Shown here one piece after another: positions 48,701 to 56,570 of a DNA stretch of 64,000 nt (positions are counted from its first letter, which is position 1; each line of letters starts with the position of its first letter). Under the pieces are notes generated by a model. That model saw only the letters and a program-made list of their open reading frames with translations, was not told where the DNA came from and searched no databases. The stretch spans positions 62,001 through 126,000 of the forward strand of contig CALUTY010000002.1 of assembly GCA_944323825.1 (NCBI GenBank), written 5' to 3'. A program made the position numbers and the translations under genes. This DNA comes from an uncultured Bacteroidales bacterium. Its GTDB lineage: Bacteria > Bacteroidota > Bacteroidia > Bacteroidales > UBA932.

Positions 48701-48865
48701 GATGTCGGCCATCGTGCCGTTCATCGTGCCCTGCTCCATAATGCTGGCAAGGACCGGAGCCCCGTCCTGCAGGTCGGTCACCGTTCCCGTAATGGTGACG
48801 TTCTGCGCCCGCCCTATGGTGCAGAAGCACAGGAGGGCGAGAAATGTTATGGCTATTTTATTCAT
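45794..48865 (-). CDS. SusC/RagA-like TonB-linked outer-membrane transporter
   Basis: TonB-dependent importer of 1023 residues for the glycan bound by the SusD partner. Signal peptide (MNKIAITFLALLCFCTIGRA), carboxypeptidase-regulatory-like domain (about 23-100), a plug with VVVTALGIKRQEKAL and NNALYVIDGVP, then a 22-strand barrel ending in a Phe-terminated strand (FNIKLKF). All expected SusC features are present. No hybrid two-component or anti-sigma regulator adjoins the operon in this window. Confidence 0.96.
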   Translation of the reverse strand: MNKIAITFLALLCFCTIGRAQNVTITGTVTDLQDGAPVLASIMEQGTMNGTMADIDGNYSISVPEGAVLEFSSIGYVTVTRTVTAGIARIDVQMQQEMQEIDAVVVTALGIKRQEKALSYNTQTVDSDELTRVKDANLMNSLVGKVAGVNIQGSSSGIGGASKVVMRGTKSIEGNNNALYVIDGVPMYNSVADNQGSGRYSSRGTTEGIADLNPDDIESMTVLTGASAAALYGSSAANGAILITTKKGKEGKLEATFTTSMEFGKPFMMPEFQNTYGSDPGEAVSWGAAQPSSGYNPSQFFETAATYTNSLSFSIGNEKSQTYASIAATNANGLVPNNVYDRYNLTLRNTTSALDGRLKMDIGAQYIIQRDQNMVNQGEYMNPIVGAYLFPRGMDWSQARYFEQWDEDRGILTSSFFPQGEYTMQNPYWVAYRNLRTSKRKRFMISLGLNYTIKEWSPSEKLDIGLRYRIDRTDNEYQDKRYVGTVATIMDGGTKNGYYGQNTYYDMQNYLDLLVNFNKNLGDNFGLAANVGASLNNMKNDGTVNQGPLRNDGLPNVFNVQNIEQGAQKAQFYQTGWTEETQSIFGSVELNWKRLVYLTVTGRNDWASQLAGSAHKSFFYPSVGLSGIITDMLPSATKERIYDVLSFAKVRLAFAQVASPFQRGLTVQMNTFNQDDKKWVKEGFYPLYDLKPERTNSYEVGISTKWFLSRITFDATYYRTNTYNQTIRAAMSASSGYNYTYVQTGNVLNEGVELSLGATVGEGKKFTWDTFLTYSWNRNEIIELVENVKNPQNPSEPLFQRDELLKDTYGNAQIILRPGGTLGDVYARTDFVRDAYGNIDISRDAQTLGEYQKLGSLLPDANIGWRNDFRAGNLGFGFTLSARLGGIVISGTQAAMDYSGVSKVTADARDAGGVMTGEGILVPAKDYYQLQADPQNYLSQYYTYSASNLRLREAYISYRIPRKWLGNVLDIDVSIVGKNLLMIWCKAPFDPETIASTGNYGQGIDYFMLPSTRSVGFNIKLKF

Positions 48866-48875
48866 AAATGTGGTT

Positions 48876-50366
48876 TCAGTTGATTTCTCCTATTTCGTCC
48901 AGTGTAACCTCATAGGTATTGCCCGTGATTTCAGAGCCGCTGATACGTTTAACCAGCGGAGCAAATTCCTCCATAAATCCTTTCATGCAATATATGAATA
49001 CAGTAACCTCCTTGGCCGTATTTATGTCGACGGATAAAGTGACGGACAGCGGGACCGGAGTATAAGTCAAATCGTCCGATTTGGCAAACGGCACATCAGG
49101 AGGATTGTAGCCGGAAACGGCATAATTATATACAGCCATCAAATTCTCCGGATCAGGGACAATGAATGCAGCGCCCATTGCTCTCCATCCTGCCGGATAA
49201 GCATCAACCTTCACAGTGAAGTCCACCGTCTTCGTAATGCCCACGTCACCGCCGCTTCCAGGAGGCGTGAACAGCGCCTTTATGTCGACTGCATAGTCTT
49301 GAGTCAAGGCATCCACCGTCACTTCGCGGAACTCATAGCTGTCATAATAGTCCGTATTCCACTTCGGCACATAGACGACATATTCCTGCGAACCTTCGGT
49401 ACAGAACACGCCGAAGGAAGCGGAGCCGTTCATCAGAGTCGCACGCTGAACGAAAGTCCCCGGCTCAGGATTGCCCTTGTCATCATCGACATGATCCCTC
49501 ACCTCCTGCCATCTGTCGGCGGCGATGAGATAGACCTCCTTGTTGTGAAGAGGAGTTTCGGTATATGGCTCTTCCGTGCCCTCAAGATATGTGGCCGTGA
49601 CATTTATGACCTTCGGCTGCTCCTTCTCAAATGTAAATGAGGCGGTCTCCGTCTCATAACCTATCTCGGCCTCGCGAACGAGATAGGCTATGCCCTCCTC
49701 AGGCGCAGCAAGATACGCATAGTATTTCCCGGCAGATGCAGGTGAATTGATCGTGAAGGAAAGCGGCTCTTCACCGGCCTCCGCATTCCAGATATACAGG
49801 TCGGAAGACACCTCTTCTCCGGCGGCGACCCTTTCCTTCAGCAGGCTGCTCCGCTCTTCATCCGTGACATACACGGCCTTACCTGCATATTCAGAAGCAA
49901 CGGTGACGGTGACAGCCGTCTTGCGGACTGCGTCAGGAACGGCTGCGGAAAGATCTATGGACTTCTCTATGTCCCCTGCCACGACCTGGTAGCGGAGCTC
50001 GTTCCCGTGATGCGTCAGAAGGTCAAGTCCGTCTTCCGTCGTGGAGAACACATTGAAATATAGAGTCGTGCCATAATAGTCCATCAGATCGTCAAAACGG
50101 ACGGTCCCTCCGGAGAAGACACCGCTCAAGAGAAAGTCGGCCTCAGCCACAGTACTGGCATTTCCCGACTCGTCAAAAAGAGACTCCTGCAATGCCCCTA
50201 GAACGAGATTTTCACGGTTCTGCCCATCAATGAGCATTACAGTCAGTGATGATGTTTTTTCAGAAGGAGGTGTCTTTGTCCTGTCATAGACATCCTCAGC
50301 GATGTCATCGGAACAGGAAGACAGGCATAGACCGAGAAGCAGCAGCTTCCCCCCCCCATTGTACAA
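48876..50366 (-). CDS. Surface lipoprotein at head of the PUL, frame interrupted at a poly-G start tract
   Basis: About 490 residues, beta-rich, with lipobox SSC after a hydrophobic LLLLGLCL core. I do not recognise the family; the N-terminal segment (SSLTVMLIDGQ ... VRFDDLMDYY) looks like an Ig or carboxypeptidase-regulatory-type sandwich, and the last part holds a LSVDINTAKEVTVFIY strand pair. The only in-frame start before the signal peptide is TTG at 50366 (or CTG slightly upstream). The good ATG at 50379 (MKTGFVQW) is one base out of frame because of a run of nine Gs, and in that frame translation stops after about 24 codons. With eight Gs it would read straight into the signal peptide. 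First gene of the operon, 10 bp before susC. Confidence 0.7.
   Translation of the reverse strand: MYNGGGKLLLLGLCLSSCSDDIAEDVYDRTKTPPSEKTSSLTVMLIDGQNRENLVLGALQESLFDESGNASTVAEADFLLSGVFSGGTVRFDDLMDYYGTTLYFNVFSTTEDGLDLLTHHGNELRYQVVAGDIEKSIDLSAAVPDAVRKTAVTVTVASEYAGKAVYVTDEERSSLLKERVAAGEEVSSDLYIWNAEAGEEPLSFTINSPASAGKYYAYLAAPEEGIAYLVREAEIGYETETASFTFEKEQPKVINVTATYLEGTEEPYTETPLHNKEVYLIAADRWQEVRDHVDDDKGNPEPGTFVQRATLMNGSASFGVFCTEGSQEYVVYVPKWNTDYYDSYEFREVTVDALTQDYAVDIKALFTPPGSGGDVGITKTVDFTVKVDAYPAGWRAMGAAFIVPDPENLMAVYNYAVSGYNPPDVPFAKSDDLTYTPVPLSVTLSVDINTAKEVTVFIYCMKGFMEEFAPLVKRISGSEITGNTYEVTLDEIGEIN
50349..50357 (-). repeat. G9 homopolymer at the start of the PUL lipoprotein gene
   Basis: Nine consecutive Gs on the coding (minus) strand, between the ATG at 50379 and the hydrophobic core of the signal peptide. 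Length 8 would restore the ATG frame; length 9 or 10 breaks it. Confidence 0.85.
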
Positions 50367-50534
50367 ATCCAGTCTTCATCAGTATAGTGTTAAAATGTGA
50401 TCAGCAAATCCATAAAATGAACGGCAGGAGCCGTTTCACAAAGAACAACGATGAAAAGGCAAGAAAAAGGAGGCAAAAAGATTAAAGAAACAAATAAAAA
50501 TCATCAAAATATTTTTTGGTTCAAATGATACGGG

Positions 50535-50542
50535 CAAATATA
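50535..50542 (-). promoter_or_regulatory. Candidate -7 box of the PUL operon
   Basis: TATATTTG on the minus strand. No TTTG at 19-21 bp upstream, as is common for activator-dependent promoters. It would give a leader of about 150 nt. Confidence 0.4.
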
Positions 50543-50646
50543 TAACAATATTTTAATAAAATCATAATATTTCATTAATATTTCAAATTTTTCATACAAG
50601 AAACCATATATCCTGTTTACTGATCAGGAAAAACGGATATTTGAAG

Positions 50647-50654
50647 TATATTTG
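50647..50654 (+). promoter_or_regulatory. surE: Candidate -7 box of surE
   Basis: TATATTTG, 25 bp before the surE ATG. No good -33 TTTG at the usual distance. Its position inside the upstream open frame argues that surE starts at 50680 and not earlier. Confidence 0.5.
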
Positions 50655-50679
50655 CACACTGAAAATTCATGGCAAAGCG

Positions 50680-51585
50680 ATGGAAATACTTTTGACAAAC
50701 GATGACGGATACAAGGCCAAGGGCATAAAGGTTCTGGCAGAAATCATGAAGAAGTTCGGAAATGTCACCGTAATAGCACCGAAAAGACACCAGTCAGGCA
50801 TGTCCATGGCGGCATCGCTTGGGCTCAAGCAGATAGCATACAGGGAGCTTTCCGGGGAAGAGGCGGAACTGGACACATACAGACTGGAGGACGGTCCCCT
50901 TACGAAGGAAGGAAATACGGAAGGGACAGTGAAATGGGCATATCTGGACGCCACTCCCGCAAGCTGTGTGAAATTCGGGCTGAATACCTGCTTTCTGGGG
51001 AAATTCCCGGATGTGGTGGTCTCCGGCATCAACCACGGATCCAACGCATCGAGCGCATCGTGCTATTCAGGCACCCTCGGTGCCGCTGCAGAAGCAGCCC
51101 TCAACGGGATTCCGGCCATAGGCGTCTCGCTTGACACGATAAATCCCGAAGCCGACTTCTCCGCCGTGGAGAGATATTTTCCGGACATCTTCCTGAAAAT
51201 CATGTCTGACCTCCCGGAAAAGAACGGCATATATTATAATGTCAATTTTCCGGATATGCCTGCAGATGAAATCAGGGGCATCAGGGCCGGTCACCAGGGC
51301 ATGGGGCGCTGGGTAAGGGAATTTCTTCCGTGGGACCCGTCAAAGTACGGCAGATACGGACTTACCCCGGAAATGCTCGGACAAAGCAGCATACCTTCTG
51401 CAGAAGAGGGGGAAGAGCTCTACATGATGGTCGGCGAATACCTTGACGGACCTGACAACGACAGCCGCTCCGATCACTGGATCATGCGTGAAGGCCGCAT
51501 ATCCATAGTCGCCCACAACATCGACACCACCGACCGCGACGAATTTTCAAGAATGCAGATGCTCGGCTTCGACAGGGATTTCTGA
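50680..51585 (+). CDS. surE: 5'/3'-nucleotidase SurE
   Basis: Metal-dependent nucleoside monophosphatase. The metal-site Asp pair is in LLTNDDG (Asp8, Asp9), with the conserved Ser in QSGMSMAAS and the Asn in SGINHGSN. At 301 residues it is longer than E. coli SurE, with extra loops in the C-terminal half. The ATG at 50680 gives the canonical MEILLTNDDG start; further upstream codons would overlap the promoter. It is followed by lpxB after 14 bp. Confidence 0.93.
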   Translation: MEILLTNDDGYKAKGIKVLAEIMKKFGNVTVIAPKRHQSGMSMAASLGLKQIAYRELSGEEAELDTYRLEDGPLTKEGNTEGTVKWAYLDATPASCVKFGLNTCFLGKFPDVVVSGINHGSNASSASCYSGTLGAAAEAALNGIPAIGVSLDTINPEADFSAVERYFPDIFLKIMSDLPEKNGIYYNVNFPDMPADEIRGIRAGHQGMGRWVREFLPWDPSKYGRYGLTPEMLGQSSIPSAEEGEELYMMVGEYLDGPDNDSRSDHWIMREGRISIVAHNIDTTDRDEFSRMQMLGFDRDF

Positions 51586-51599
51586 AACACTGGAAAATC

Positions 51600-52862
51600 A
51601 TGAGATATTACATAATAGCAGGCGAGGCATCAGGAGATCTGCACGGGTCCAACCTTATGAAGGGGCTTTACACTGAAGATCCTCAGGCGGAAATACGGTT
51701 CTGGGGTGGTGACCTGATGAACATGGTCTATATGCAGAACAGCGGAAGAGCGGATGGCAGCAACCGGAATGACGGACGACGGACAGAGGGGAAAACGGAC
51801 AGGGACAGCTCCGGGACAGATGGACTGCGGGCCGGCGGAGGCCTTGTCAGACACTACAAGGAAGGGGCCATAATGGGGTTCTGGGAAGTGTTCACGCATG
51901 CCTCAAAACTCCTCGGCAATGTCCGCTTCTGCAAGCATGACATCCTCGCATGGAAACCGGATGCGGTCATTCTGATAGACTACCCCGGATTCAATTTCAA
52001 GATAGCGGAATTCGCCCACAGGCACGGGCTGAAGGTATTCTATTACATCGCCCCGAAAGTATGGGCATCCCGTGAAGGACGCATCCGCAAGCTGAAGAAA
52101 TATGTGGACATGCTGTTCATAGTCTTCCCGTTCGAGATTCCTTACTTCAAAAGCAAGGGGGTGAATTTCATATATAAAGGAAATCCGCTCGTGGATGCAG
52201 TCGACAGCTCCGGTGCCGCCAACGAAAGCCGTGAAGACTTCCTGAAGAGGAACGGGCTGCCGGACAAGCCGATAATAGCCATGCTTGCAGGCTCGCGCAA
52301 GGGGGAAATCAGCACGATGATGCCGGTGCTGACGGAATTTGCGGAAAAGATGGCAGCACTGCCGGAATACATGGACTGGCAGTTCCTGGTAGCCGGAGCC
52401 CCGGCAAGAAGCATGGAAGACTATGCCCCATACCTTACAAAATATACCGGCCCGGACATAAGGGTTCTCTTCGGCCAGACACAGGAAATCATCAGAAATG
52501 CCGAAGCCGCCGTGGTCAACTCCGGCACTGCATCGCTTGAAACGGTCCTGCTCAACACTCCGCAGGTGGTCGGATACAGGATGAACGGACTCACATACCT
52601 GATCGGGAAGCATATAATAAAAATCGGCTACATCAGCCTCGGCAACCTCATTGCCGACCGCCTCGTATTCAAGGAGTTCATCCAGGACGAATGCAATGCG
52701 GACAATCTCGTCAAAGAAGTCCGCCTGCTCATAGAGGACAGAGAATACAGACAGAAGATGCTTAACGGCTATGCTTCAATACGCAGGGATCTCGGCGGCA
52801 GCGGAGCATCCTCAGCTGTCGCAAAGGAGATGATCCGCCTGCTGAAAGCAGACGTTGAATAA
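51600..52862 (+). CDS. lpxB: Lipid-A-disaccharide synthase
   Basis: Glycosyltransferase that joins UDP-2,3-diacylglucosamine and lipid X to form the lipid A disaccharide at the inner membrane. Recognisable are GEASGDLHG (8-16), FWGGDLM (34-40), GFWEV, IDYPGFN, YYIAPKVWAS and LAGSRKGEI. Between FWGGDLM and the conserved VRHYKE there is a hydrophilic insertion of about 35 residues (about 41-78), dominated by Gly, Asp, Arg, Ser and Thr, which LpxB normally lacks. It is probably co-transcribed with surE and ends 4 bp before the convergent phoU. Confidence 0.93.
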   Translation: MRYYIIAGEASGDLHGSNLMKGLYTEDPQAEIRFWGGDLMNMVYMQNSGRADGSNRNDGRRTEGKTDRDSSGTDGLRAGGGLVRHYKEGAIMGFWEVFTHASKLLGNVRFCKHDILAWKPDAVILIDYPGFNFKIAEFAHRHGLKVFYYIAPKVWASREGRIRKLKKYVDMLFIVFPFEIPYFKSKGVNFIYKGNPLVDAVDSSGAANESREDFLKRNGLPDKPIIAMLAGSRKGEISTMMPVLTEFAEKMAALPEYMDWQFLVAGAPARSMEDYAPYLTKYTGPDIRVLFGQTQEIIRNAEAAVVNSGTASLETVLLNTPQVVGYRMNGLTYLIGKHIIKIGYISLGNLIADRLVFKEFIQDECNADNLVKEVRLLIEDREYRQKMLNGYASIRRDLGGSGASSAVAKEMIRLLKADVE

Positions 52863-52866
52863 ACAG

Positions 52867-53550
52867 TCACTGCCTGGAGCCCGAAGAACCTGAGGTATGC
52901 TTGAGGACCTTGGCGTCAATGAAGAAGACTATCTCTTCGGCGATGTTGGTGAGATGGTCCCCGGTGCGCTCAAGCTTGCGGAAGACACCGCCCAATCCCA
53001 TGCAGATGGCTATGGAGTCCGGATTGCTTCTGGCGTAATCTACAAGGATGCCCTCGGAAGCGGCCTTGATCCTGTCCAACTGGTCGTCCTTTGACATGAC
53101 AGATGTGGCCTTTGCGGGATCCTCTTCCATAAGTGCCTGCTGCAGATCCTTCATCATCTCAAGGACTACGGCAAACATGGTGTCGAGCTGGAGCTTTTCG
53201 ACAAGGGCAGGATCCAGGTTCCCTGCCTCTGCATCCCGTACAAAGCGGGCTATCCCGTCAGCATAGTCCCCTATACGCTCAAGGTCATTGTTCACCTTCA
53301 GCATTGCAAGAACGAAACGCAGGTCCACCGCCACAGGCGTATAGAGGGCAATGAAGTCCTCCACATCGCTGTCTATCTTCAGTTCAAAGGCATCGACGCG
53401 CCTCTCGCGCACTATGATCTGCTGGGCGATGTCATGATCCATCCCAAGCACGGCCTGTCTGGCCTGGTCCATCTGGTTGTACACCAGGGTCCACATCTGG
53501 TACACCTCGCTGCGGAGCTGCATCAGTTCTGATTCTATGAATTTTACCAT
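52867..53550 (-). CDS. phoU: Phosphate transport system regulator PhoU
   Basis: Cytoplasmic dimeric helical-bundle protein that couples Pst transport to phosphate signalling. 227 residues with the two PhoU metal-site repeats: ERRVDAFELKIDSDV near 48-62 and LERTGDHLTNIAEEI near the C-terminus. It is the last gene of pstSCAB-phoU, 94 bp after pstB. No phoB/phoR pair is in this window. Confidence 0.93.
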   Translation of the reverse strand: MVKFIESELMQLRSEVYQMWTLVYNQMDQARQAVLGMDHDIAQQIIVRERRVDAFELKIDSDVEDFIALYTPVAVDLRFVLAMLKVNNDLERIGDYADGIARFVRDAEAGNLDPALVEKLQLDTMFAVVLEMMKDLQQALMEEDPAKATSVMSKDDQLDRIKAASEGILVDYARSNPDSIAICMGLGGVFRKLERTGDHLTNIAEEIVFFIDAKVLKHTSGSSGSRQ

Positions 53551-53566
53551 AACAGTTCATTATCTG

Positions 53567-53593
53567 GTCCGGCACCGTGGCATCCGGCCGGAC
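53567..53593 (-). other. Hairpin between pstB and phoU
   Basis: GTCCGGC (53567-53573) pairs with GCCGGAC (53587-53593). It has no U run, so it is more likely an mRNA-stability or processing structure that lowers phoU relative to pstB than a full terminator. Confidence 0.4.
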
Positions 53594-53644
53594 AAATTGC
53601 CATAATATCAAGTTCAAAACATAAAAGCACGATGGCAGTCCCGA

Positions 53645-54397
53645 TTATCCGAAGCGGCCCGTGATGTAATTCTGCGTGGCTTCCTTGTGCGGATTGGTGA
53701 AGATGACCTTGGTGTCGTCATATTCCACCATCTCACCCATATAGAAGAATGCGGTCCTGTCGCTCACACGTGACGCCTGCTGCATGTTGTGGGTCACTAT
53801 GACTATCGTCACCTCATTCCTGAGCTCACATATCAGTTCCTCTACCTTGGCCGTGGATATCGGGTCAAGGGCGGAGGCCGGTTCGTCCATCAAAAGCACG
53901 GACGGAGATACCGCCATGGCACGGGCAATGCAGAGACGCTGCTGCTGGCCGCCTGAAAGGGCATACGCAGAAGCATTCAGCTTGTCCTTGACCTCATCCC
54001 AGAGGGCGGCCCCTTTCAGGGATTCTTCAACACGGTGGGCGATGAATTCCTTGTCCTTGATGCCATTCACCCGCAGGCCGTAGGCAATGTTGTCAAATAT
54101 GCTCTTGGGGAACGGATTCGGACGCTGGAAAACCATTCCGACATTCTTCCGCAATTCATCCACCTGCACGCCCGGACCATATATGTCCTGTCCGTCTATG
54201 AGGATCTGCCCCTCAAGACGCGACCCGGGAACAAGGTCATTCATCCTGTTGAAAAGCCTCAGGAAGGTAGATTTTCCGCATCCCGAAGGGCCGATGAAAG
54301 CCACCACCTTGTTCTGCGGTATCTCCATCGAAATGCCTTTCAGCGCATGGAAATCCCCATAATAGAAATTGACGTCTTTAGCCTCAATTTTTTCCAT
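53645..54397 (-). CDS. pstB: Phosphate ABC transporter ATP-binding protein
   Basis: ATPase of the high-affinity phosphate importer. Walker [10 protein letters not shown], the Q-loop FQRPNPFP, signature LSGGQQQR, Walker [13 protein letters not shown] and the H-loop THNMQQA are all present. The 250-residue length is standard. It follows pstA by 27 bp in the operon. Confidence 0.97.
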   Translation of the reverse strand: MEKIEAKDVNFYYGDFHALKGISMEIPQNKVVAFIGPSGCGKSTFLRLFNRMNDLVPGSRLEGQILIDGQDIYGPGVQVDELRKNVGMVFQRPNPFPKSIFDNIAYGLRVNGIKDKEFIAHRVEESLKGAALWDEVKDKLNASAYALSGGQQQRLCIARAMAVSPSVLLMDEPASALDPISTAKVEELICELRNEVTIVIVTHNMQQASRVSDRTAFFYMGEMVEYDDTKVIFTNPHKEATQNYITGRFG

Positions 54398-54424
54398 TAT
54401 TTATCTCTTGTTATTTTTATATTA

Positions 54425-55345
54425 TCATTTTATTTTCAGCCTCTTCTCGAAATGCTTGCGCATGAGTCCTGCGAGGAGATTGATTATCAGCACTATGATA
54501 ATGAGCACAAGGGCTGTGCCGTATGCAATCGGCTGCTGTGCCTCGATGTCAGTTCCGCTGGTGGAGATGACATAGAGGTGATAAGGCAGGGCCATGCACT
54601 GGTCAAATATCGAAGTCGGGAGCTGCGGGAAGAAATAGGCAGCACAGGTGAACAGGATCGGAGCCGTTTCCCCGGATACGCGTCCGAGTGAAAGTATCAG
54701 CCCTGTGATGATGCGCGGCATGCCCATCGGCAGAACCACCTTCCAGATGGTCTGGAGCTTGGTGGCTCCGAGGGCCAGGCTGCCTTCCCTTATGCCGTCC
54801 GGAATGTCCTTGAGGGCCTCCTCGGTGGTCCTGATGACAAGCGGCAGCGAAAGAAGTCCCAATGTGAGCGAACCGGCGAGGATACTGTCCCCGAAGCCGA
54901 GATATTTCACGAAAAGGGCCATTCCGAAAAGGCCGAAGACTATGGACGGCACTCCGCTGAGGTTGTTGGTCATGAGCCTTATGAACTTGACCACCCAGCC
55001 CCTGGAGGCGTATTCATTCATGTATACCCCGCTCATTATCCCTATCGGAAAGGCCACTATGGCGCTTCCGAGCATGAGAAGGAGAGTGCCGACAATTGCC
55101 GGGAAAATGCCGCCCGAAGTCATTCCGTCTGACGGAGCCTTGGTGAGGAAGTCCCAGCTGATGACTCCGGCCCCTTTATATATTATGAATCCGAGTATGG
55201 CAAAAAGCACGAGCACTATGAAAAGGCTCAATATCCTGAATATGGTGAATGCCATCTTCTGCGAACGGCGTTTCCGGACGCTGTAGCCTGCCGGATATGA
55301 AGGAGCATTCCCTGCTGATGTCTGTCTGTTGGAAGTTGTGTCCAT
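54425..55345 (-). CDS. pstA: Phosphate ABC transporter permease PstA
   Basis: Inner-membrane permease of 306 residues. One hydrophobic segment near the N-terminus is followed by a BPD_transp_1 domain with five to six more. The EAA loop that contacts PstB is in DIPDGIREGSLALGATK. The first 30 residues are polar and cytoplasmic. It follows pstC by only 4 bp. Confidence 0.95.
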   Translation of the reverse strand: MDTTSNRQTSAGNAPSYPAGYSVRKRRSQKMAFTIFRILSLFIVLVLFAILGFIIYKGAGVISWDFLTKAPSDGMTSGGIFPAIVGTLLLMLGSAIVAFPIGIMSGVYMNEYASRGWVVKFIRLMTNNLSGVPSIVFGLFGMALFVKYLGFGDSILAGSLTLGLLSLPLVIRTTEEALKDIPDGIREGSLALGATKLQTIWKVVLPMGMPRIITGLILSLGRVSGETAPILFTCAAYFFPQLPTSIFDQCMALPYHLYVISTSGTDIEAQQPIAYGTALVLIIIVLIINLLAGLMRKHFEKRLKIK

Positions 55346-55349
55346 GGTC

Positions 55350-56546
55350 TCAACGGTTTTTTGCCCGGTTGCGGGACGATATGAACTCCACGCACAGGTT
55401 GATGAAGAAGGTTATGAAGAAAAGTATCACACCGAGAAGGAAGAGCGACTGGTAATGCGCCCCGCCTGCAGGTGCCTCACCGAGTTCAGCCGCGATTGTC
55501 GCAGGTATGGTGCGCAGCGGTTCCAGAATGGAAGTCGGCACCACGGCCGCATTTCCTGTCACCATCAGCACAGCCATTGTCTCCCCCACCGCACGGCCGA
55601 TGCCAAGGACCACTCCGGAGGCAATTCCGGACATGGATGAAGGTATCACCACACGGGAAACGGTCTGCCATTTAGTGGCACCGAGAGCCAGGCTGGCTTC
55701 CCTCAGGGAACGGGGACAGTTCCGCATGGCATCCTCGGCCACCGTCACTATGGTAGGAAGAGCCATGATTGCAAGCACGATGCTTCCCGCAAGTCCGCTC
55801 TCCCCCACCGGCAGGCCGAACACCTGCTGGAGCAGAGGCACTATCACAATGAGGCCGAAGAAGCCGTACACCACAGACGGGATGCCGTTAAGGAGCTCAA
55901 TGACAGGCTTAAGAAAACCACGGACCCGTTCTGAGGCCACTTCAGCCATATATACCGCAATGCTGATCCCGAACGGGAGAGCAAAGAGTATGGCAAACAG
56001 ACTCACCCACAGAGTTCCCGCAAGAAGCGGCCACATCCCGAAAAGCGGGGCCGGAGTGGCCGTCGGAAACCATTCGGCTCCGGCAAAGACTTCTCCCGGG
56101 GAAATGGTCCTGTCTTCGATGAAATTCAGGTCCGCCCCTTCAGGGATCATGCTTTCCGGCACGAAGGCCACCATTCCGGGATTGTCTGCCACAAGGCCGG
56201 CAATAAGAGCACCGGCATTTTCATACTGCTTTCCAAGAGCTTCTTCCGAAAAATATCTGTCTGCATCTTCAAGACGGAATGTCACTATAGGCAGGTCCGG
56301 ACCGCCGATTTCCTTCCAATTGGTGACATCCTCATCAAAGACCGCCTTTATCTGTGCGGCATTCATGCGCTTCACAGGATTTTCCCTGTTCAGGGCAAGC
56401 ACATAGCCTTCTTCAATCACATGCTCCCGGAACAGCCCTGCCCCTTCGGTGAATAGAAAACCTATTATAAGCAGGATGACTGCGCTTGTCACAAAGCCGC
56501 TTGCAGTAAGCAGCCATTTCACTGCCTTTTCCAAAAATCTCTTCAT
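55350..56546 (-). CDS. pstC: Phosphate ABC transporter permease PstC with PstS-like extracytoplasmic domain
   Basis: Permease of 398 residues, about 90 longer than E. coli PstC. The C-terminal 230 residues are a normal permease domain with the EAA loop NCPRSLREASLALGATK. Between the first hydrophobic segment (about 12-34) and the rest there is an extracytoplasmic region of about 120 residues that resembles half of a phosphate-binding protein. AVFDEDVTNWKEIGG parallels the AIFRGKITNWKDVGG of the neighbouring PstS, followed by a matching PGMVAFVP strand. This layout may be usual in Bacteroidota; its function is unknown. Confidence 0.92.
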   Translation of the reverse strand: MKRFLEKAVKWLLTASGFVTSAVILLIIGFLFTEGAGLFREHVIEEGYVLALNRENPVKRMNAAQIKAVFDEDVTNWKEIGGPDLPIVTFRLEDADRYFSEEALGKQYENAGALIAGLVADNPGMVAFVPESMIPEGADLNFIEDRTISPGEVFAGAEWFPTATPAPLFGMWPLLAGTLWVSLFAILFALPFGISIAVYMAEVASERVRGFLKPVIELLNGIPSVVYGFFGLIVIVPLLQQVFGLPVGESGLAGSIVLAIMALPTIVTVAEDAMRNCPRSLREASLALGATKWQTVSRVVIPSSMSGIASGVVLGIGRAVGETMAVLMVTGNAAVVPTSILEPLRTIPATIAAELGEAPAGGAHYQSLFLLGVILFFITFFINLCVEFISSRNRAKNR

Positions 56547-56570
56547 GATTCAAGATCAGTTCAACTGGAT

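Larger units (their letters stand above)
50380..50679. other. AT-rich divergent control region (PUL / surE)
   Basis: 300 bp without a supported gene. Strongly AT-rich from about 50480 to 50600. It contains the putative -7 boxes of the PUL (minus) and of surE (plus), listed separately. No clear operator palindrome was seen. Confidence 0.6.
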
